NCBI RefSeq assembly: GCF_001426945.1
Contig: NZ_LMFS01000003.1
Span: 549,105 to 613,104, forward strand
Reading direction: 5' to 3'
From: Pseudolabrys sp. Root1462
Lineage (GTDB): Bacteria; Pseudomonadota; Alphaproteobacteria; Rhizobiales; Xanthobacteraceae
DNA length: 64,000 nt
In this document: piece by piece, positions 35,113-43,885 of the stretch
How the letters are laid out: each line of letters begins with the position of its first letter
How positions within the stretch are numbered: the stretch's first letter is position 1
Notes under the pieces: generated by a model
The model's database searches: none
The model's input: only the letters and a program-made list of their open reading frames with translations
What the model was told of the DNA's origin: nothing
Made by a program: the position numbers and the translations under genes

Positions 35113-36586
35113 CGCCTTCCTCTATCGCCGCAAGCGTGAAATGAAAAGCCGTTCCCCCGCGCGGATTAGGCTCGGCCCAGATCCGGCCGCCATGGGCTTC
35201 GATGATGGTCCGCGAGATGGAAAGTCCGACGCCCATGCCTTGCCGCTTGGTCGTCATGAACGGCTGGAACAGGTGCTCCGCGATTTCCGGCGCGATACCC
35301 GAACCGGTGTCGGCGACGCTGATGCGCACCTGAGCGGGGCCGTCGACGGTGATGGAAATCGTCAGGTCGCGCGTCGGCGCGTCTTCCATGGCGTCCATGG
35401 CATTGCGAATCAGATTGAGCAGCACTTGCTGGACCTGCACGCGGTCGGCCAGCACGAGATCGACCTGCGGATCGAACTTGAATTGCACCCGAATGCCACG
35501 GTCCTTGACGCCGACCAGCGCCAGCGCGCTGGCCTCCTCAACCAGCTTGGTGATGTTCTCCACGCGCCGTTCGCTCTCGCCGCGCGCCACGAAATCGCGC
35601 AGGCGGCGAATGATCTTGCCGGCGCGGTCCGCTTGCTCGGACGCCTTGCCCAGGGCGTCACGCAGCATCGGCAGCTTTTCGGCGCCGTCGTTCTCGATCA
35701 ACCGCTGCGAGCCCTTGAGATAGTTGGAAATGGCGGCGAGCGGCTGGTTGAGTTCGTGCGCGAGCGTCGAGGCCATCTCGCCCATCGCCGTCAGGCGCGA
35801 GATGTGGACGAGTTCGGATTGCAACTCCTGCAGTCGCTGCTCGGTTTGCTGCCGTTCGGTCAGGTCGCGGATGAAGCCGGTGAAGAAACGCCGATCGCCG
35901 GATTTCATTTCGCCGACCGCCAACTCCATCGGAAAGGTCGAGCCGTCCACCCGCTGGCCGACGACGACGCGGCCGATGCCGATGATGCGGCGCTCGCCCG
36001 TGTCGCGGTAGCGGTGCAGATATGAATCGTGGTTGTCGCGATAGGGCTGGGGCATCAGGATCTTGACGTTTTTCCCGATCACCTCCGCGGAGCGGTAGCC
36101 GAACAACCGCTCGGCCGCGCTGGAAAACGATTGCATGACGCCGCGCTCGTCGATGACGATCATGGCTTCCGGCACGGTATCGAGGATCGACTGCAGATGC
36201 GCTTCGCGCGCCAGCGCGTCGCGGGTCATGACGTTGGCGCGCCGGCGGCCGCGGCGTAGCAATTCGCCGCCCCAGGCAGTCGCTCCGCCGATCACTGCGA
36301 AGGCCAGGGCGCTGAAGATGTCTGAACTCGACAGACCGCTCGCATCTTCGAGCAGAACAATCGCAATGCCGAGGCTCAGTACCGTCGCCAGCAGGCCCGG
36401 TACCAACCCGCCAAAGGCGGACGCCACCAATACCGGCGGAATGAAATAGAGAAACAGCGCTTCGGTGTGCAAATCCGGCGTGAGCAGCGTGCGTCCTGCC
36501 AGCGCCAGCACAACCGCGATCAGGGCGACGCCATAGCGCCACAGGCCGATCGGCTTCTCGCGATAAAGACTTTTTATATCAACCAC
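35096..36586 (-). CDS. fixL: FixL oxygen-sensing heme-PAS histidine kinase
   Basis: The 496-residue protein has an N-terminal membrane region (about residues 15-105, three to four helices) and a heme-PAS domain ([40 protein letters not shown]). The proximal heme ligand is H186 and the oxygen-responsive Arg is R206; their 20-residue spacing equals that of H200/R220 in Bradyrhizobium FixL. The kinase core follows: phospho-His H277 ([14 protein letters not shown]), N box [18 protein letters not shown] and [10 protein letters not shown]. Oxygen binding to heme inhibits the kinase. It is co-transcribed with fixJ and divergent from fixK. Confidence 0.95.
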   Translation of the reverse strand: MVDIKSLYREKPIGLWRYGVALIAVVLALAGRTLLTPDLHTEALFLYFIPPVLVASAFGGLVPGLLATVLSLGIAIVLLEDASGLSSSDIFSALAFAVIGGATAWGGELLRRGRRRANVMTRDALAREAHLQSILDTVPEAMIVIDERGVMQSFSSAAERLFGYRSAEVIGKNVKILMPQPYRDNHDSYLHRYRDTGERRIIGIGRVVVGQRVDGSTFPMELAVGEMKSGDRRFFTGFIRDLTERQQTEQRLQELQSELVHISRLTAMGEMASTLAHELNQPLAAISNYLKGSQRLIENDGAEKLPMLRDALGKASEQADRAGKIIRRLRDFVARGESERRVENITKLVEEASALALVGVKDRGIRVQFKFDPQVDLVLADRVQVQQVLLNLIRNAMDAMEDAPTRDLTISITVDGPAQVRISVADTGSGIAPEIAEHLFQPFMTTKRQGMGVGLSISRTIIEAHGGRIWAEPNPRGGTAFHFTLAAIEEGDVDDA

Positions 36587-36738
36587 TTATGTCACCAGAA
36601 CGGAGCGCACCGGCCGCGCGGCGGGCGCCTCCGGTAAATCCCCTATGGAGATTATCTGAATTTCGGGGCGCGCGCGCCAGCGGTACCACAATGACCATTC
36701 AACCGGGCCGATGGTGCCCCTGAGCGAGGATTGAAGCC

Positions 36739-37419
36739 ATGCACACCCAGACAATGAGCGTCCGGAAGTCGCAGCCTCTGGCCGCCGCGCCCGTTCCGCC
36801 GTCCGTCACTCACGGCACCGGCGAAGCCATCGAATTCATGGGCGCTGTGATGCCGTTCGCGCGCAACGCCGAAATCTACGGCGAGAACGAGCCGGCCGAA
36901 TATCTCTACAAGATCGTCAGCGGCGCGGTCCGCACCTACCGGGTCCTCAATGACGGCCGCCGCCAGATCGGCGCCTTCTGCCTGCCCGGCGACGTGTTCG
37001 GCCTCGAAGTCGGCGACGTGCACTCGTTCTCGGCAGAAGCGATCACCGATTGCAAGGTCATGCTGATCAAGCGCTCGTCGCTGGTGTCGCTGGCGACGCG
37101 CAGCCCCGACGTCTCCCGTCAGCTCTGGACCATGGCGGCAACCGAACTGCAGCGCGCCCAGGATCACACCATGCTGCTGATCAAGACCGCACAGGAGCGC
37201 GTCGCCGGCTTCCTGCTCGAAATGGCCAACCGTGCGCGCTGCGGCGACGCCGTCGAATTGCCGATGTCGCGCCAGGACATCGCCGACTATCTCGGACTCA
37301 CCATCGAGACCGTGTCGCGGACTCTGACGCAACTCGAGAACTCGGCCGCCATCGCGGTGCCGACCTCGCGCCGCATCGTGCTGCGCAACCAGGCTGCGCT
37401 CAACCGGCTGAACGGCTGA
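36739..37419 (+). CDS. fixK: FixK-type Crp/Fnr regulator
   Basis: The 226-residue protein has a cyclic-nucleotide-like beta domain (EYLYKIVSGAVRTYRVLNDG, GAFCLPGDVFGLEVGD), a long dimerisation helix and a C-terminal HTH (MSRQDIADYLGLTIETVSRT) containing the E-xx-SR pattern that reads TTGAT half-sites. The N-terminus lacks the cysteine cluster of FNR/FnrN, so it should not sense oxygen through an Fe-S centre and instead depends on FixLJ. The 152-bp gap to divergent fixL holds no FixK box. Six boxes downstream define its probable targets. Confidence 0.93.
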   Translation: MHTQTMSVRKSQPLAAAPVPPSVTHGTGEAIEFMGAVMPFARNAEIYGENEPAEYLYKIVSGAVRTYRVLNDGRRQIGAFCLPGDVFGLEVGDVHSFSAEAITDCKVMLIKRSSLVSLATRSPDVSRQLWTMAATELQRAQDHTMLLIKTAQERVAGFLLEMANRARCGDAVELPMSRQDIADYLGLTIETVSRTLTQLENSAAIAVPTSRRIVLRNQAALNRLNG

Positions 37420-37462
37420 CGTCAGCCCGGCTTCGAGCCGATTACGTTTCCTCCCCCGTACT

Positions 37463-37493
37463 GCCCCGGCCATTCCGCCGGGGCTTTTCTTTG
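37463..37493 (+). terminator. Rho-independent terminator after fixK
   Basis: GCCCCGGC-CATTCC-GCCGGGGC followed by TTTTCTTTG, 43 bp after the fixK stop. An 8-bp GC stem with a U-rich tail is a standard intrinsic terminator. Confidence 0.85.
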
Positions 37494-37503
37494 AGCGTTA
37501 CGA

Positions 37504-37517
37504 TTGACTTCGATCAA
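37504..37517 (+). promoter_or_regulatory. FixK/FNR box upstream of the CBS-BON gene
   Basis: TTGAC-TTCG-ATCAA differs from the consensus TTGAT-N4-ATCAA at one base. It lies 54 bp upstream of the start of the CBS-domain gene and just after the fixK terminator, so the gene has its own FixK-dependent promoter. Confidence 0.75.
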
Positions 37518-37571
37518 CATGCAACGCCGACCGCGGTGTTGGAATGCGGCACCAACCTGAAGGAGGCAGCG

Positions 37572-38309
37572 ATGAACGCCAGCGATGTCATGACCCGCGA
37601 CGTGGTCACGATCGAACCCGAGGCCACGGTTCTCCAGGCGGCGCGGTTGATGCTGCAACACCGCATCAGCGGTCTGCCGGTGGTCGACAAGGATCACAAT
37701 CTGGTCGGCGTCGTGTCGGAAGGCGACTTCCTGCGCCGCCGCGAAACCCAGACCGAAAAGCGCCGCTCGCGCTGGCTCGAATTCATCATGGGCCCGGGCA
37801 AGGTCGCGGAAGAATACGCCCACACCCACGGCAGCCGCGTCAGCGAAGTGATGACGGTCGACGTCCAGACCGTCGATGAAAATGCTTCGCTCGAAGACAT
37901 CATCGAAATGATGGAGAAGTTCCGGATCAAGCGCGTGCCCGTGATGTCGGGTTCGGCGCTGGTCGGCATCGTCACGCGCTCCAACCTGATGCGCGCCATG
38001 GTGAGTATGGCGCGGGTCACGCCTGCGCCGCAGTCGCCGCAAAGCGACGGCGCCATCCGCGCGCAACTGCTCGCCGACCTCGAGAAGCTGAACTGGGCGC
38101 CGATCGCCGCGATGGACGTCGTGGTGCGCGATGGCGTCGTGGAACTGTTCGGCGTCATCACCGACGAGCGCCAGCGCGAGGCCCTGCATGTCGCCTGCGA
38201 GAACGTTGCCGGCGTGAAGTCGGTGAAGGATCACATGGCCTGGATCGATCCGTCGACCGGAATGACGTTCGACGCGCCGGACACCGCGGGCGAGACGGCC
38301 CGTCATTGA
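37572..38309 (+). CDS. CBS-domain pair with C-terminal BON domain
   Basis: The 245-residue soluble protein has two CBS motifs (MTRDVVTIEPEATVLQAARL, HRISGLPVVDKDHNLVGVVS; then VMTVDVQTVDENASLEDIIE, RIKRVPVMSGSALVGIVTRS) and a BON domain from about residue 155 (AQLLADLEKLNWAPIAAMDV). CBS pairs bind adenine nucleotides and BON domains bind lipid or protein surfaces; the combination is found in stress-related proteins of unknown function. ATG 37572 follows an AGGAGG ribosome site. An upstream FixK box suggests microaerobic induction. Confidence 0.92.
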   Translation: MNASDVMTRDVVTIEPEATVLQAARLMLQHRISGLPVVDKDHNLVGVVSEGDFLRRRETQTEKRRSRWLEFIMGPGKVAEEYAHTHGSRVSEVMTVDVQTVDENASLEDIIEMMEKFRIKRVPVMSGSALVGIVTRSNLMRAMVSMARVTPAPQSPQSDGAIRAQLLADLEKLNWAPIAAMDVVVRDGVVELFGVITDERQREALHVACENVAGVKSVKDHMAWIDPSTGMTFDAPDTAGETARH

Positions 38310-38325
38310 GCAAGGCCGCGGTGCT

Positions 38326-38339
38326 TTGATTCTCGTCAA
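38326..38339 (+). promoter_or_regulatory. FixK/FNR box upstream of hsp20
   Basis: TTGAT-TCTC-GTCAA has one mismatch to TTGAT-N4-ATCAA. A -10-like AATAAT at 38364-38369 lies at class-II distance (box centre about 41.5 bp before the implied start near 38374). Confidence 0.75.
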
Positions 38340-38415
38340 TGCACCGCGCAGGTCGTGATCGAGAATAATTAAACCGTCGATCTGCGACGGTCCCGCATAC
38401 CCGATGGAGGCATTC

Positions 38416-38895
38416 ATGACGCTTCGCTCGCTTCTCCCCGTTAGTCGCGATCGTTCGGTCGCCAATCCGTTCGTCTCGCTCCAGCGCGAAATCGACCGCC
38501 TGTTCGAGGATTTCACGCGTGGCTTCCCAACGCTCGCCCCGTTCACCGGCGGCAACGGCGGCTCCCTGACGCCGAGCGTCGATGTCAGCGAAACCGATAA
38601 GGAAATCGAGATCACGGCCGAGCTGCCGGGCCTCGAGGAAAAGGACGTGCAAATCAACGTCGCCGACAACGTCCTCACCATCCGCGGCGAGAAGAGCGCC
38701 GAGAAGGAACAGAAGGACAAGAATTATCGTCTGGTCGAGCGCAGCTACGGGTCGTTCGAGCGGACGCTCGAATTGCCGAGCGGCGTCGATGCCGACGCCA
38801 TCAAGGCCAGCCTGTCCAAGGGCGTGCTCAAGGTGACGGTACCCAAACCGACGCCCGCGCAGGCCAAGAAGGTCGAGGTTAAAGTCGCGAGCTGA
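38416..38895 (+). CDS. Small heat-shock protein Hsp20 (IbpA/alpha-crystallin family)
   Basis: The 159-residue chaperone has an N-terminal arm (NPFVSLQREIDRLFEDFTRG) and an alpha-crystallin domain (PSVDVSETDKEIEITAELPG, LTIRGEKSAEKEQ, RSYGSFERTLELPSGVDADA, GVLKVTVPKP). It holds unfolded proteins in large oligomers. ATG 38416 is fixed by GGAGG at 38406-38410; an ATG at 38404 overlaps that site. A FixK box lies 77 bp upstream, and a terminator follows, so it is a single-gene unit. Confidence 0.95.
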   Translation: MTLRSLLPVSRDRSVANPFVSLQREIDRLFEDFTRGFPTLAPFTGGNGGSLTPSVDVSETDKEIEITAELPGLEEKDVQINVADNVLTIRGEKSAEKEQKDKNYRLVERSYGSFERTLELPSGVDADAIKASLSKGVLKVTVPKPTPAQAKKVEVKVAS

Positions 38896-38914
38896 ATTCG
38901 AGTTCTCAACACAG

Positions 38915-38957
38915 GCGCGCCGGCGGAGTCGGAAGGCTCCGGGCGCGTCTTTTTTTG
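38915..38957 (+). terminator. Rho-independent terminator after hsp20
   Basis: CGCGCC...GGAG and CTCC...GGCGCG pair to form a strong stem, followed by TCTTTTTTT, 20-60 bp after the hsp20 stop. Confidence 0.8.
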
Positions 38958-39012
38958 CCCGATACATGCCGCGCAAGGGCCTCAGCAGAACCGTGGAAGT
39001 AAGCGGCATCTT

Positions 39013-39026
39013 TTGACTTTCCTCAA
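39013..39026 (+). promoter_or_regulatory. FixK/FNR box upstream of the SLC13-korAB operon
   Basis: TTGAC-TTTC-CTCAA has two mismatches to the consensus. A -10-like GAATAT at 39049-39054 has the same spacing from the box centre as at ccoN and hsp20, supporting function despite the degeneracy. Confidence 0.65.
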
Positions 39027-39089
39027 TGGCTAGTTCCGACGTTAGGCCGAATATTCAGGGCGGGAAGAAACCTGACCCAGAGGGATATC

Positions 39090-40613
39090 ATGTCGACCCA
39101 GCCCGCTCTGCAAGTGGTCGCAACGCCCGCGACGAATTCATCGAAGTCCGAACGCACTTGGTTCGCGGCGAATTGGGGCCTTCTGGCCGCCATCGCTGCG
39201 CTGGTTGTCGTGCTCCTGCTGCCGACGCCGGCGAACCTGCCTGTCGCGGGGCATCGGATGCTCGCGATTCTCGCCTTCGCCGTCATCATCTGGATGACAG
39301 AGGCGATCGACTACGCCGTCTCGGCGATTGTCATCGCGGCGCTGATGGCATTCCTGCTCGGCCTGGCGCCGAGTGTCGCCAATCCAAAAGTCCTGATGGG
39401 CACCAGCGCGGCGCTGACGCTCGCCTTCAGCGGCTTCACCTCGACGGGTCTCGTTCTGGTCGCGGCGGCGCTGTTCCTGGCCGCGGCGATGACACAGACC
39501 GGGCTCGACAAGCGCATCGCACTGAACATTCTCGCCCGCGTCGGCACCGAAACCCGCAACGTCGTTATCGGCACCATCCTCGTCGGCATCGTCATTGCCT
39601 TCATGGTCCCTTCAACGACCGCGCGCGTCGCCTGCCTTGTGCCGATCACGCTCGGCATGATCGCCGCCTTCGGCGTCAGCCGCACCAGCACCTTCGCCGC
39701 CATGCTGATGATGGTGACGGTTCAGACTGCCAGCATCTGGAACGTCGGCATCAAGACCGCGGCCGCGCAGAACATGATCGCCATCGGCTTCATCGAGAAA
39801 GCCTTCAATCAGACGATCACCTGGCTGGAATGGCTGATTGCGGCGGCGCCGTTCGGTATCGCCATGTCGATCGCGCTCTATTTCGTCATGACACGCATGA
39901 TGAAGCCGGAAGTCACCTCCGTCCCCGGCGGCGCGGAGGGCATCAAGAAATCGCTCGCCGATCTTGGGCCGATGAAGACCTCGGAAAAGAAGCTGCTCGC
40001 CATTTCGCTGACTTTGATCGCCTTCTGGGCGACCGAAGGCGTGCTGCACAAATTCGATACCAGCACCACGACGATCACGGCCGTCGCCCTGATGTTCATG
40101 CCCGGCATCGGCATCATGACCTGGAAGGAGGCGCAGCCGAAGATTCCGTGGGGCACGGTGATCCTATTCGGCGTCGGCATCTCGCTCGGCACGGCGCTGC
40201 TGCAGACCAAGGCGGCGACCTGGCTCGCCGACATCGTGGTCCTTGAATTCGGCCTGAAGAACGCCACGGCGCTGTTCATTCTCGGCACCATGAGCCTGTT
40301 CCTGGTGATCATCCACCTTGGCTTTGCCAGCGCCACCGCGCTTGCCTCGGCCATGATCCCGATCGTCATCGCCGTTCTCAAGGGCGTGGCGACGCCCGGC
40401 ATCAACGTCATCGGCATGACGATGCTGCTGCAGTTCGTCGTCTCGTTCGGCTTCATCCTGGTGGTGAATGCGCCGCAGAACATGGTGGCCTACGGCACCG
40501 ATACGTTCACGGCGCGCGATTTCGTTCGCACCGGCCTGGTGCTGACGGTCGTCGCCCTGGGGCTGGTGATGCTGCTCGGCGCCACTTACTGGCGCTGGCT
40601 CGGCTACGTCTGA
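39090..40613 (+). CDS. SLC13/DASS-family anion:Na+ symporter
   Basis: The 507-residue membrane protein has about 11-12 hydrophobic segments and SLC13 motifs: GHRMLAILAFAVIIWMTEAI near the N-terminus, FMVPSTTARVACLVPITLGM (SNT-like clamshell) and ATALASAMIPIVIAVLKGV later. DASS carriers import C4-dicarboxylates, citrate, 2-oxoglutarate or sulfate with sodium or protons. It is 14 bp upstream of the two KorAB subunit genes, so the natural cargo is a dicarboxylate or 2-oxoacid. A FixK box precedes it. Confidence 0.88.
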   Translation: MSTQPALQVVATPATNSSKSERTWFAANWGLLAAIAALVVVLLLPTPANLPVAGHRMLAILAFAVIIWMTEAIDYAVSAIVIAALMAFLLGLAPSVANPKVLMGTSAALTLAFSGFTSTGLVLVAAALFLAAAMTQTGLDKRIALNILARVGTETRNVVIGTILVGIVIAFMVPSTTARVACLVPITLGMIAAFGVSRTSTFAAMLMMVTVQTASIWNVGIKTAAAQNMIAIGFIEKAFNQTITWLEWLIAAAPFGIAMSIALYFVMTRMMKPEVTSVPGGAEGIKKSLADLGPMKTSEKKLLAISLTLIAFWATEGVLHKFDTSTTTITAVALMFMPGIGIMTWKEAQPKIPWGTVILFGVGISLGTALLQTKAATWLADIVVLEFGLKNATALFILGTMSLFLVIIHLGFASATALASAMIPIVIAVLKGVATPGINVIGMTMLLQFVVSFGFILVVNAPQNMVAYGTDTFTARDFVRTGLVLTVVALGLVMLLGATYWRWLGYV

Positions 40614-40627
40614 ACAGGAGCCGTACG

Positions 40628-42346
40628 ATGCCGCGCCATTCCATCGCCGTCGTGTTTGCCGGAAGCGGTGGTTCCGGCGCAATGTCGGCCGGCGCCGTGT
40701 TCCTGCGCGCGGCGGCGCGCGCCGGCTATTTCGGCATGATGACGCAATTGTTCGGCGCGCAGGTGCGCGGCGGCGAGTCGGCGGCGCTGGTGCAGATCGG
40801 CGTCGAACCGATCGAGGCGCAGCCCGACCGCTTCGACGCCTTCGTCGCGCTCGATTGGGACAAGGTCGAACAGTTCGCTGCCGAAATTCCGCTCGATGAG
40901 ACGAGCCTGATCTTCGCCGACCCGTCGGCCGGTGCGGTGCCGGCCGGCATCGCCAAATCGAAGGGCAGGGTGGTCGCGTTGACGATGAGCGATCCCGGCG
41001 AGAGCAAGATCGATCGCGCCCTGCACGGCAAGCGCGTCAACATGTTTGCGGCCGGATGTCTGGCCGCGCTGTGCGGTTTGCCGGCCGACGACATCGGCGG
41101 CGCGGTCGAATCGATTTTCGGCGAGAAAGGCGGCGACGTTGTCGGCGCCAACCGGGCGCGAGCGCTGGCCGGCGTGCAGGCGGCCCCCGCGCTGGCCCTC
41201 GATCTGAAGCTGGCGCCACCGACCCATGACCGGCGTTGGCTGATCAGCGGCAATCAGGCGGTCGCGCTCGGCGCGCTGCGCGGCGGCGTACGTTTCGTCG
41301 GCTGCTATCCGATCACGCCGGCGACCGACTTGGTCGAATGGCTGGCGCCGCATCTTCTCAAGCTCGGCGGCCGCCTCGTGCTGGGCGAAGACGAACTCGC
41401 CTCGGTCAATCTGGCGCTCGGCGCCTCCTATGGCGGCGTGCCGGCGATGACGGTGACGTCGGGTCCCGGCTTCTCGCTGATGGTCGAGAGTCTGGGGCTG
41501 GCAGTCGCCGCGGAAATCCCGCTGGTCGTGATCGACGTGATGCGCGCCGGACCGTCCACCGGCATCGCCTCGAAGACCGAGCAGAGCGACGTCAATCTGG
41601 CGATCTATGGCGCCCATGGCGATGCGCCGCGTGTCGTGCTGGCGCCACTGTCGGTGGGCGACTGTGCCGGCACTGCCGAATATGCCGTTTATGTCGCTGA
41701 AGCCTTGCAGGTGCCGGTCATCGTGCTGTCCGACCAGATGCTCGGCCAGGCAACCGCGGTGATCGATCCGGTGTCGGACCGCCCGCCGCCACAGTCGCGC
41801 AAGACAAACGGTGCCGCCGCCGGCCAGCCGTTCAAGCGATACGCCACCGGCGGCGATGCGGTGACGCCGATGCCCTTGCCCGGAACGCCGGGCCGCGAAT
41901 GGGTTGCCGAAGGGCTGACGCATAACGAAGCCGGCCTGCCGGCAAGCGGCGCGGCGATGCATGCCGCACAGATCCACAAGCGGGCGCGCAAGATTCGCGA
42001 ATTTGATGCCGGCGACCGCTGGGGCGAAGTGACGGGCGAAGGCGATACCGCGATTCTCGCTTTCGGCTCGACCGTCGGTCCGGCGCGTGAAGCGGCGCGG
42101 CGTCTGGCCGAAGCCGGCCGCAACGTCCGTGTCATTGCGCTGCGGCTGCTGGCGCCGCTGCCGGCAAAGCAGCTCGCTCAGGCGCTGACCGGCGTGCGTC
42201 GTGTTGTCGTCATCGAGCAGAACGACACGGGCCAGCTCTATCGCCACCTGCTCGGCCACAAGGCCGTGCCGGTGGACGCCGAGAGCGTGGCGCGGCCGGG
42301 CCCGCTGCCGTTTCGCCCGTCCGAGATCGTGAACTACGTGGCGTGA
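40628..42346 (+). CDS. korA: 2-oxoacid:ferredoxin oxidoreductase, fused gamma-alpha subunit
   Basis: The 572-residue chain begins with a gamma-type domain (VVFAGSGGSGAMSAGAVFLR, QLFGAQVRGGESAALVQIG), then an alpha-type pyrimidine-binding domain (GNQAVALGALRGGVRFVGCY-PITPATDLVEW, TSGPGFSLMVESLGLAVAAE) and a C-terminal transketolase-like domain (AILAFGSTVGPAREAARRLA). This is the KorA/PorA-type layout of two-subunit enzymes that oxidise 2-oxoacids with CoA and reduce ferredoxin. The 2-oxoglutarate assignment is by family only. The enzyme class is oxygen-sensitive, consistent with FixK control. Confidence 0.9.
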   Translation: MPRHSIAVVFAGSGGSGAMSAGAVFLRAAARAGYFGMMTQLFGAQVRGGESAALVQIGVEPIEAQPDRFDAFVALDWDKVEQFAAEIPLDETSLIFADPSAGAVPAGIAKSKGRVVALTMSDPGESKIDRALHGKRVNMFAAGCLAALCGLPADDIGGAVESIFGEKGGDVVGANRARALAGVQAAPALALDLKLAPPTHDRRWLISGNQAVALGALRGGVRFVGCYPITPATDLVEWLAPHLLKLGGRLVLGEDELASVNLALGASYGGVPAMTVTSGPGFSLMVESLGLAVAAEIPLVVIDVMRAGPSTGIASKTEQSDVNLAIYGAHGDAPRVVLAPLSVGDCAGTAEYAVYVAEALQVPVIVLSDQMLGQATAVIDPVSDRPPPQSRKTNGAAAGQPFKRYATGGDAVTPMPLPGTPGREWVAEGLTHNEAGLPASGAAMHAAQIHKRARKIREFDAGDRWGEVTGEGDTAILAFGSTVGPAREAARRLAEAGRNVRVIALRLLAPLPAKQLAQALTGVRRVVVIEQNDTGQLYRHLLGHKAVPVDAESVARPGPLPFRPSEIVNYVA

Positions 42347-42359
42347 GGAGAACCGTGCC

Positions 42360-43208
42360 ATGACCGACACTCTGACCGCCGCCGCTCCACCGTCCTGCGT
42401 CTATGACGCCAAGGACTTCTCCTCCGGCGCGCATCCAGTCTGGTGCCCCGGCTGCGGCGACTTCGGCGTGCTCGCCGCGCTTGAGCGCGCGCTCGCCAAG
42501 TATGGCCGGCCGCCGCATGAGGTCGTGCTGGTCTCCGGCATCGGCTGTTCGTCGCGGCTGCCTGGTTACATGAGCACTTATGGCTTCCACGGCGTGCACG
42601 GCCGAGCGCTCGCCGCTGGTTCCGGCCTCAAGCTCGCACGGCCGGATCTCGAGGTGATCGTCGTCGGCGGCGATGGCGACGGCTACTCGATCGGCGGCAA
42701 TCATTTCATTCATGCCTGCCGGCGCAATCCCGACATGCTCTATGTCGTCATGGACAACCGCGTTTATGGCATGACCAAGGGGCAGCCGTCGCCGACCACG
42801 GAGCCGGACTGGGACAGCGACATTGCGCCCGGTGGCATCGGTCTGCGGCCGTTCAATCCGCTCGCGGTTGCGATCGCGTCCGGCGCCAATTACGTGGCGC
42901 GGGGCTTTTCCGGCGATCCGAGCGGTCTCGCCGATCTCATCGTCGATGGCCTCAAATGGCCGGGCTTCGCCTTCATCGAAGTGCTCAGCCCCTGCGTCAC
43001 CTTCCGGCCCGAACAACGTGAATGGAAGAAGATGGTGCGGCCCTCGGCCATGTCCGTCGAACAGGACCGCGCGGCGGCGACCGCACTCGTCCTCGCCGAC
43101 GACGGCTTCAGCCTCGGGGTGCTTTACCGCGGCGATCGCGCGTCGATCGCGCCGGCCTTGATACCCGAGATTACCACGGGCGACGTCGAGCGGGAATTTG
43201 CGCCGTAG
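42360..43208 (+). CDS. korB: 2-oxoacid:ferredoxin oxidoreductase, beta subunit
   Basis: The 282-residue protein has the TPP/Fe-S-binding pattern HPVWCPGCGDFGVLAALERA (C29 and C32), ISGIGCSSRLPGYMSTYGFH-like (VSGIGCSSRLPGYM), VVGGDGDGYSIGGNHFIHAC and MDNRVYGMTKGQPSPTT. Together with a cysteine further on (LSPCVTF) these coordinate one 4Fe-4S cluster beside TPP. No separate 2x4Fe-4S delta subunit is encoded, so electrons go directly to ferredoxin. It follows korA by 13 bp. Confidence 0.92.
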   Translation: MTDTLTAAAPPSCVYDAKDFSSGAHPVWCPGCGDFGVLAALERALAKYGRPPHEVVLVSGIGCSSRLPGYMSTYGFHGVHGRALAAGSGLKLARPDLEVIVVGGDGDGYSIGGNHFIHACRRNPDMLYVVMDNRVYGMTKGQPSPTTEPDWDSDIAPGGIGLRPFNPLAVAIASGANYVARGFSGDPSGLADLIVDGLKWPGFAFIEVLSPCVTFRPEQREWKKMVRPSAMSVEQDRAAATALVLADDGFSLGVLYRGDRASIAPALIPEITTGDVEREFAP

Positions 43209-43268
43209 CTCGACTCTTACTGACGGTCGCGGTCAGCGGCGTGCCGCGCTCTAATGGAGGATAGCAAA

Positions 43269-43781
43269 ATGAAATCACGTCTCGCGATAGCGGCTGTCTT
43301 GCTGGTCGCAAGCCTCGCCGCCGGATCCGCACAAGCTCAGCCCGGTCCCGGCGGTGCCGGTCCCGGTGCGGGTCCCGGTTGGGGACCCGGCATGATGATG
43401 GGTCCTGGCATGATGGGCCGCGGCGGTCGCGGCATGGGCTGGATGTGCAGCCCGCAAAGTGCCGGCCTCGCCGAATGGCGCAAGGAACGCATCGAACGGC
43501 TGGTGAAGCCCACCGAAACGCAGCGCAAGGCGCTCGACGATCTGCAAGCCGCTTCGAGCAAGGCGGCGCAGATCGTCACCGATGCCTGCCCGCGCGAATT
43601 TCCGGCGAGCGCGCAGGCACGGCTCGAGCTGATGGAAAAGCGTATGGAGGCCATGCTGTCCGCCGTGAAGACGGTGCGGCCGGCTTTCGATGCGTTCTAC
43701 GCCACGCTCACCGACGAGCAGAAGGCGCGCATCAATTCGTCCGGCCCGCGCGGCTGGGGCTGGCACGGCTGGCGCAACTGA
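43269..43781 (+). CDS. Spy/CpxP-like LTXXQ periplasmic protein
   Basis: The 170-residue precursor has a Sec signal (MKSRLAIAAVLLVASLAAGS, cut near AQAQ), a Gly/Met/Pro-rich segment (WGPGMMMGPGMMGRGGRGMG) and a helical C-terminal part with an LTxxQ motif (TLTDEQKARI). Spy-type proteins chaperone periplasmic proteins; the Met/His-rich segment might bind copper, fitting the nearby cbb3 oxidase genes, but that is inference. ATG 43269 follows GGAGG. No FixK box lies directly upstream. Confidence 0.85.
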   Translation: MKSRLAIAAVLLVASLAAGSAQAQPGPGGAGPGAGPGWGPGMMMGPGMMGRGGRGMGWMCSPQSAGLAEWRKERIERLVKPTETQRKALDDLQAASSKAAQIVTDACPREFPASAQARLELMEKRMEAMLSAVKTVRPAFDAFYATLTDEQKARINSSGPRGWGWHGWRN

Positions 43782-43789
43782 ACGCCAAC

Positions 43790-43817
43790 AAAAAAAGCCC
43801 CGGCGATTGCCGGGGCT
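43790..43817 (-). terminator. Terminator shared by ompW and the Spy-like gene
   Basis: AGCCCCGGC-GATT-GCCGGGGCT is a perfect 9-bp stem. On the minus strand a run of seven T follows it, making it a strong intrinsic terminator for the leftward ompW gene; on the plus strand only a short T pair follows. Confidence 0.85.
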
Positions 43818-43885
43818 TCAGTTGGCATCGGGTGGGGAGGAACCCCCGCACGATTCCTTATCGTTTGCAGATCAGAACTTGCCGA

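Noticed and set aside
36587..36738. FixK autoregulatory box in the fixL-fixK gap
   Set aside because: No TTGAN-N4-NTCAA sequence is present; FixJ-binding sites are expected there but are too degenerate for me to call.
40604..42370. Minus-strand frame of 588 codons over korA
   Set aside because: No motif and unusual composition; the plus strand encodes a well-formed KorA.
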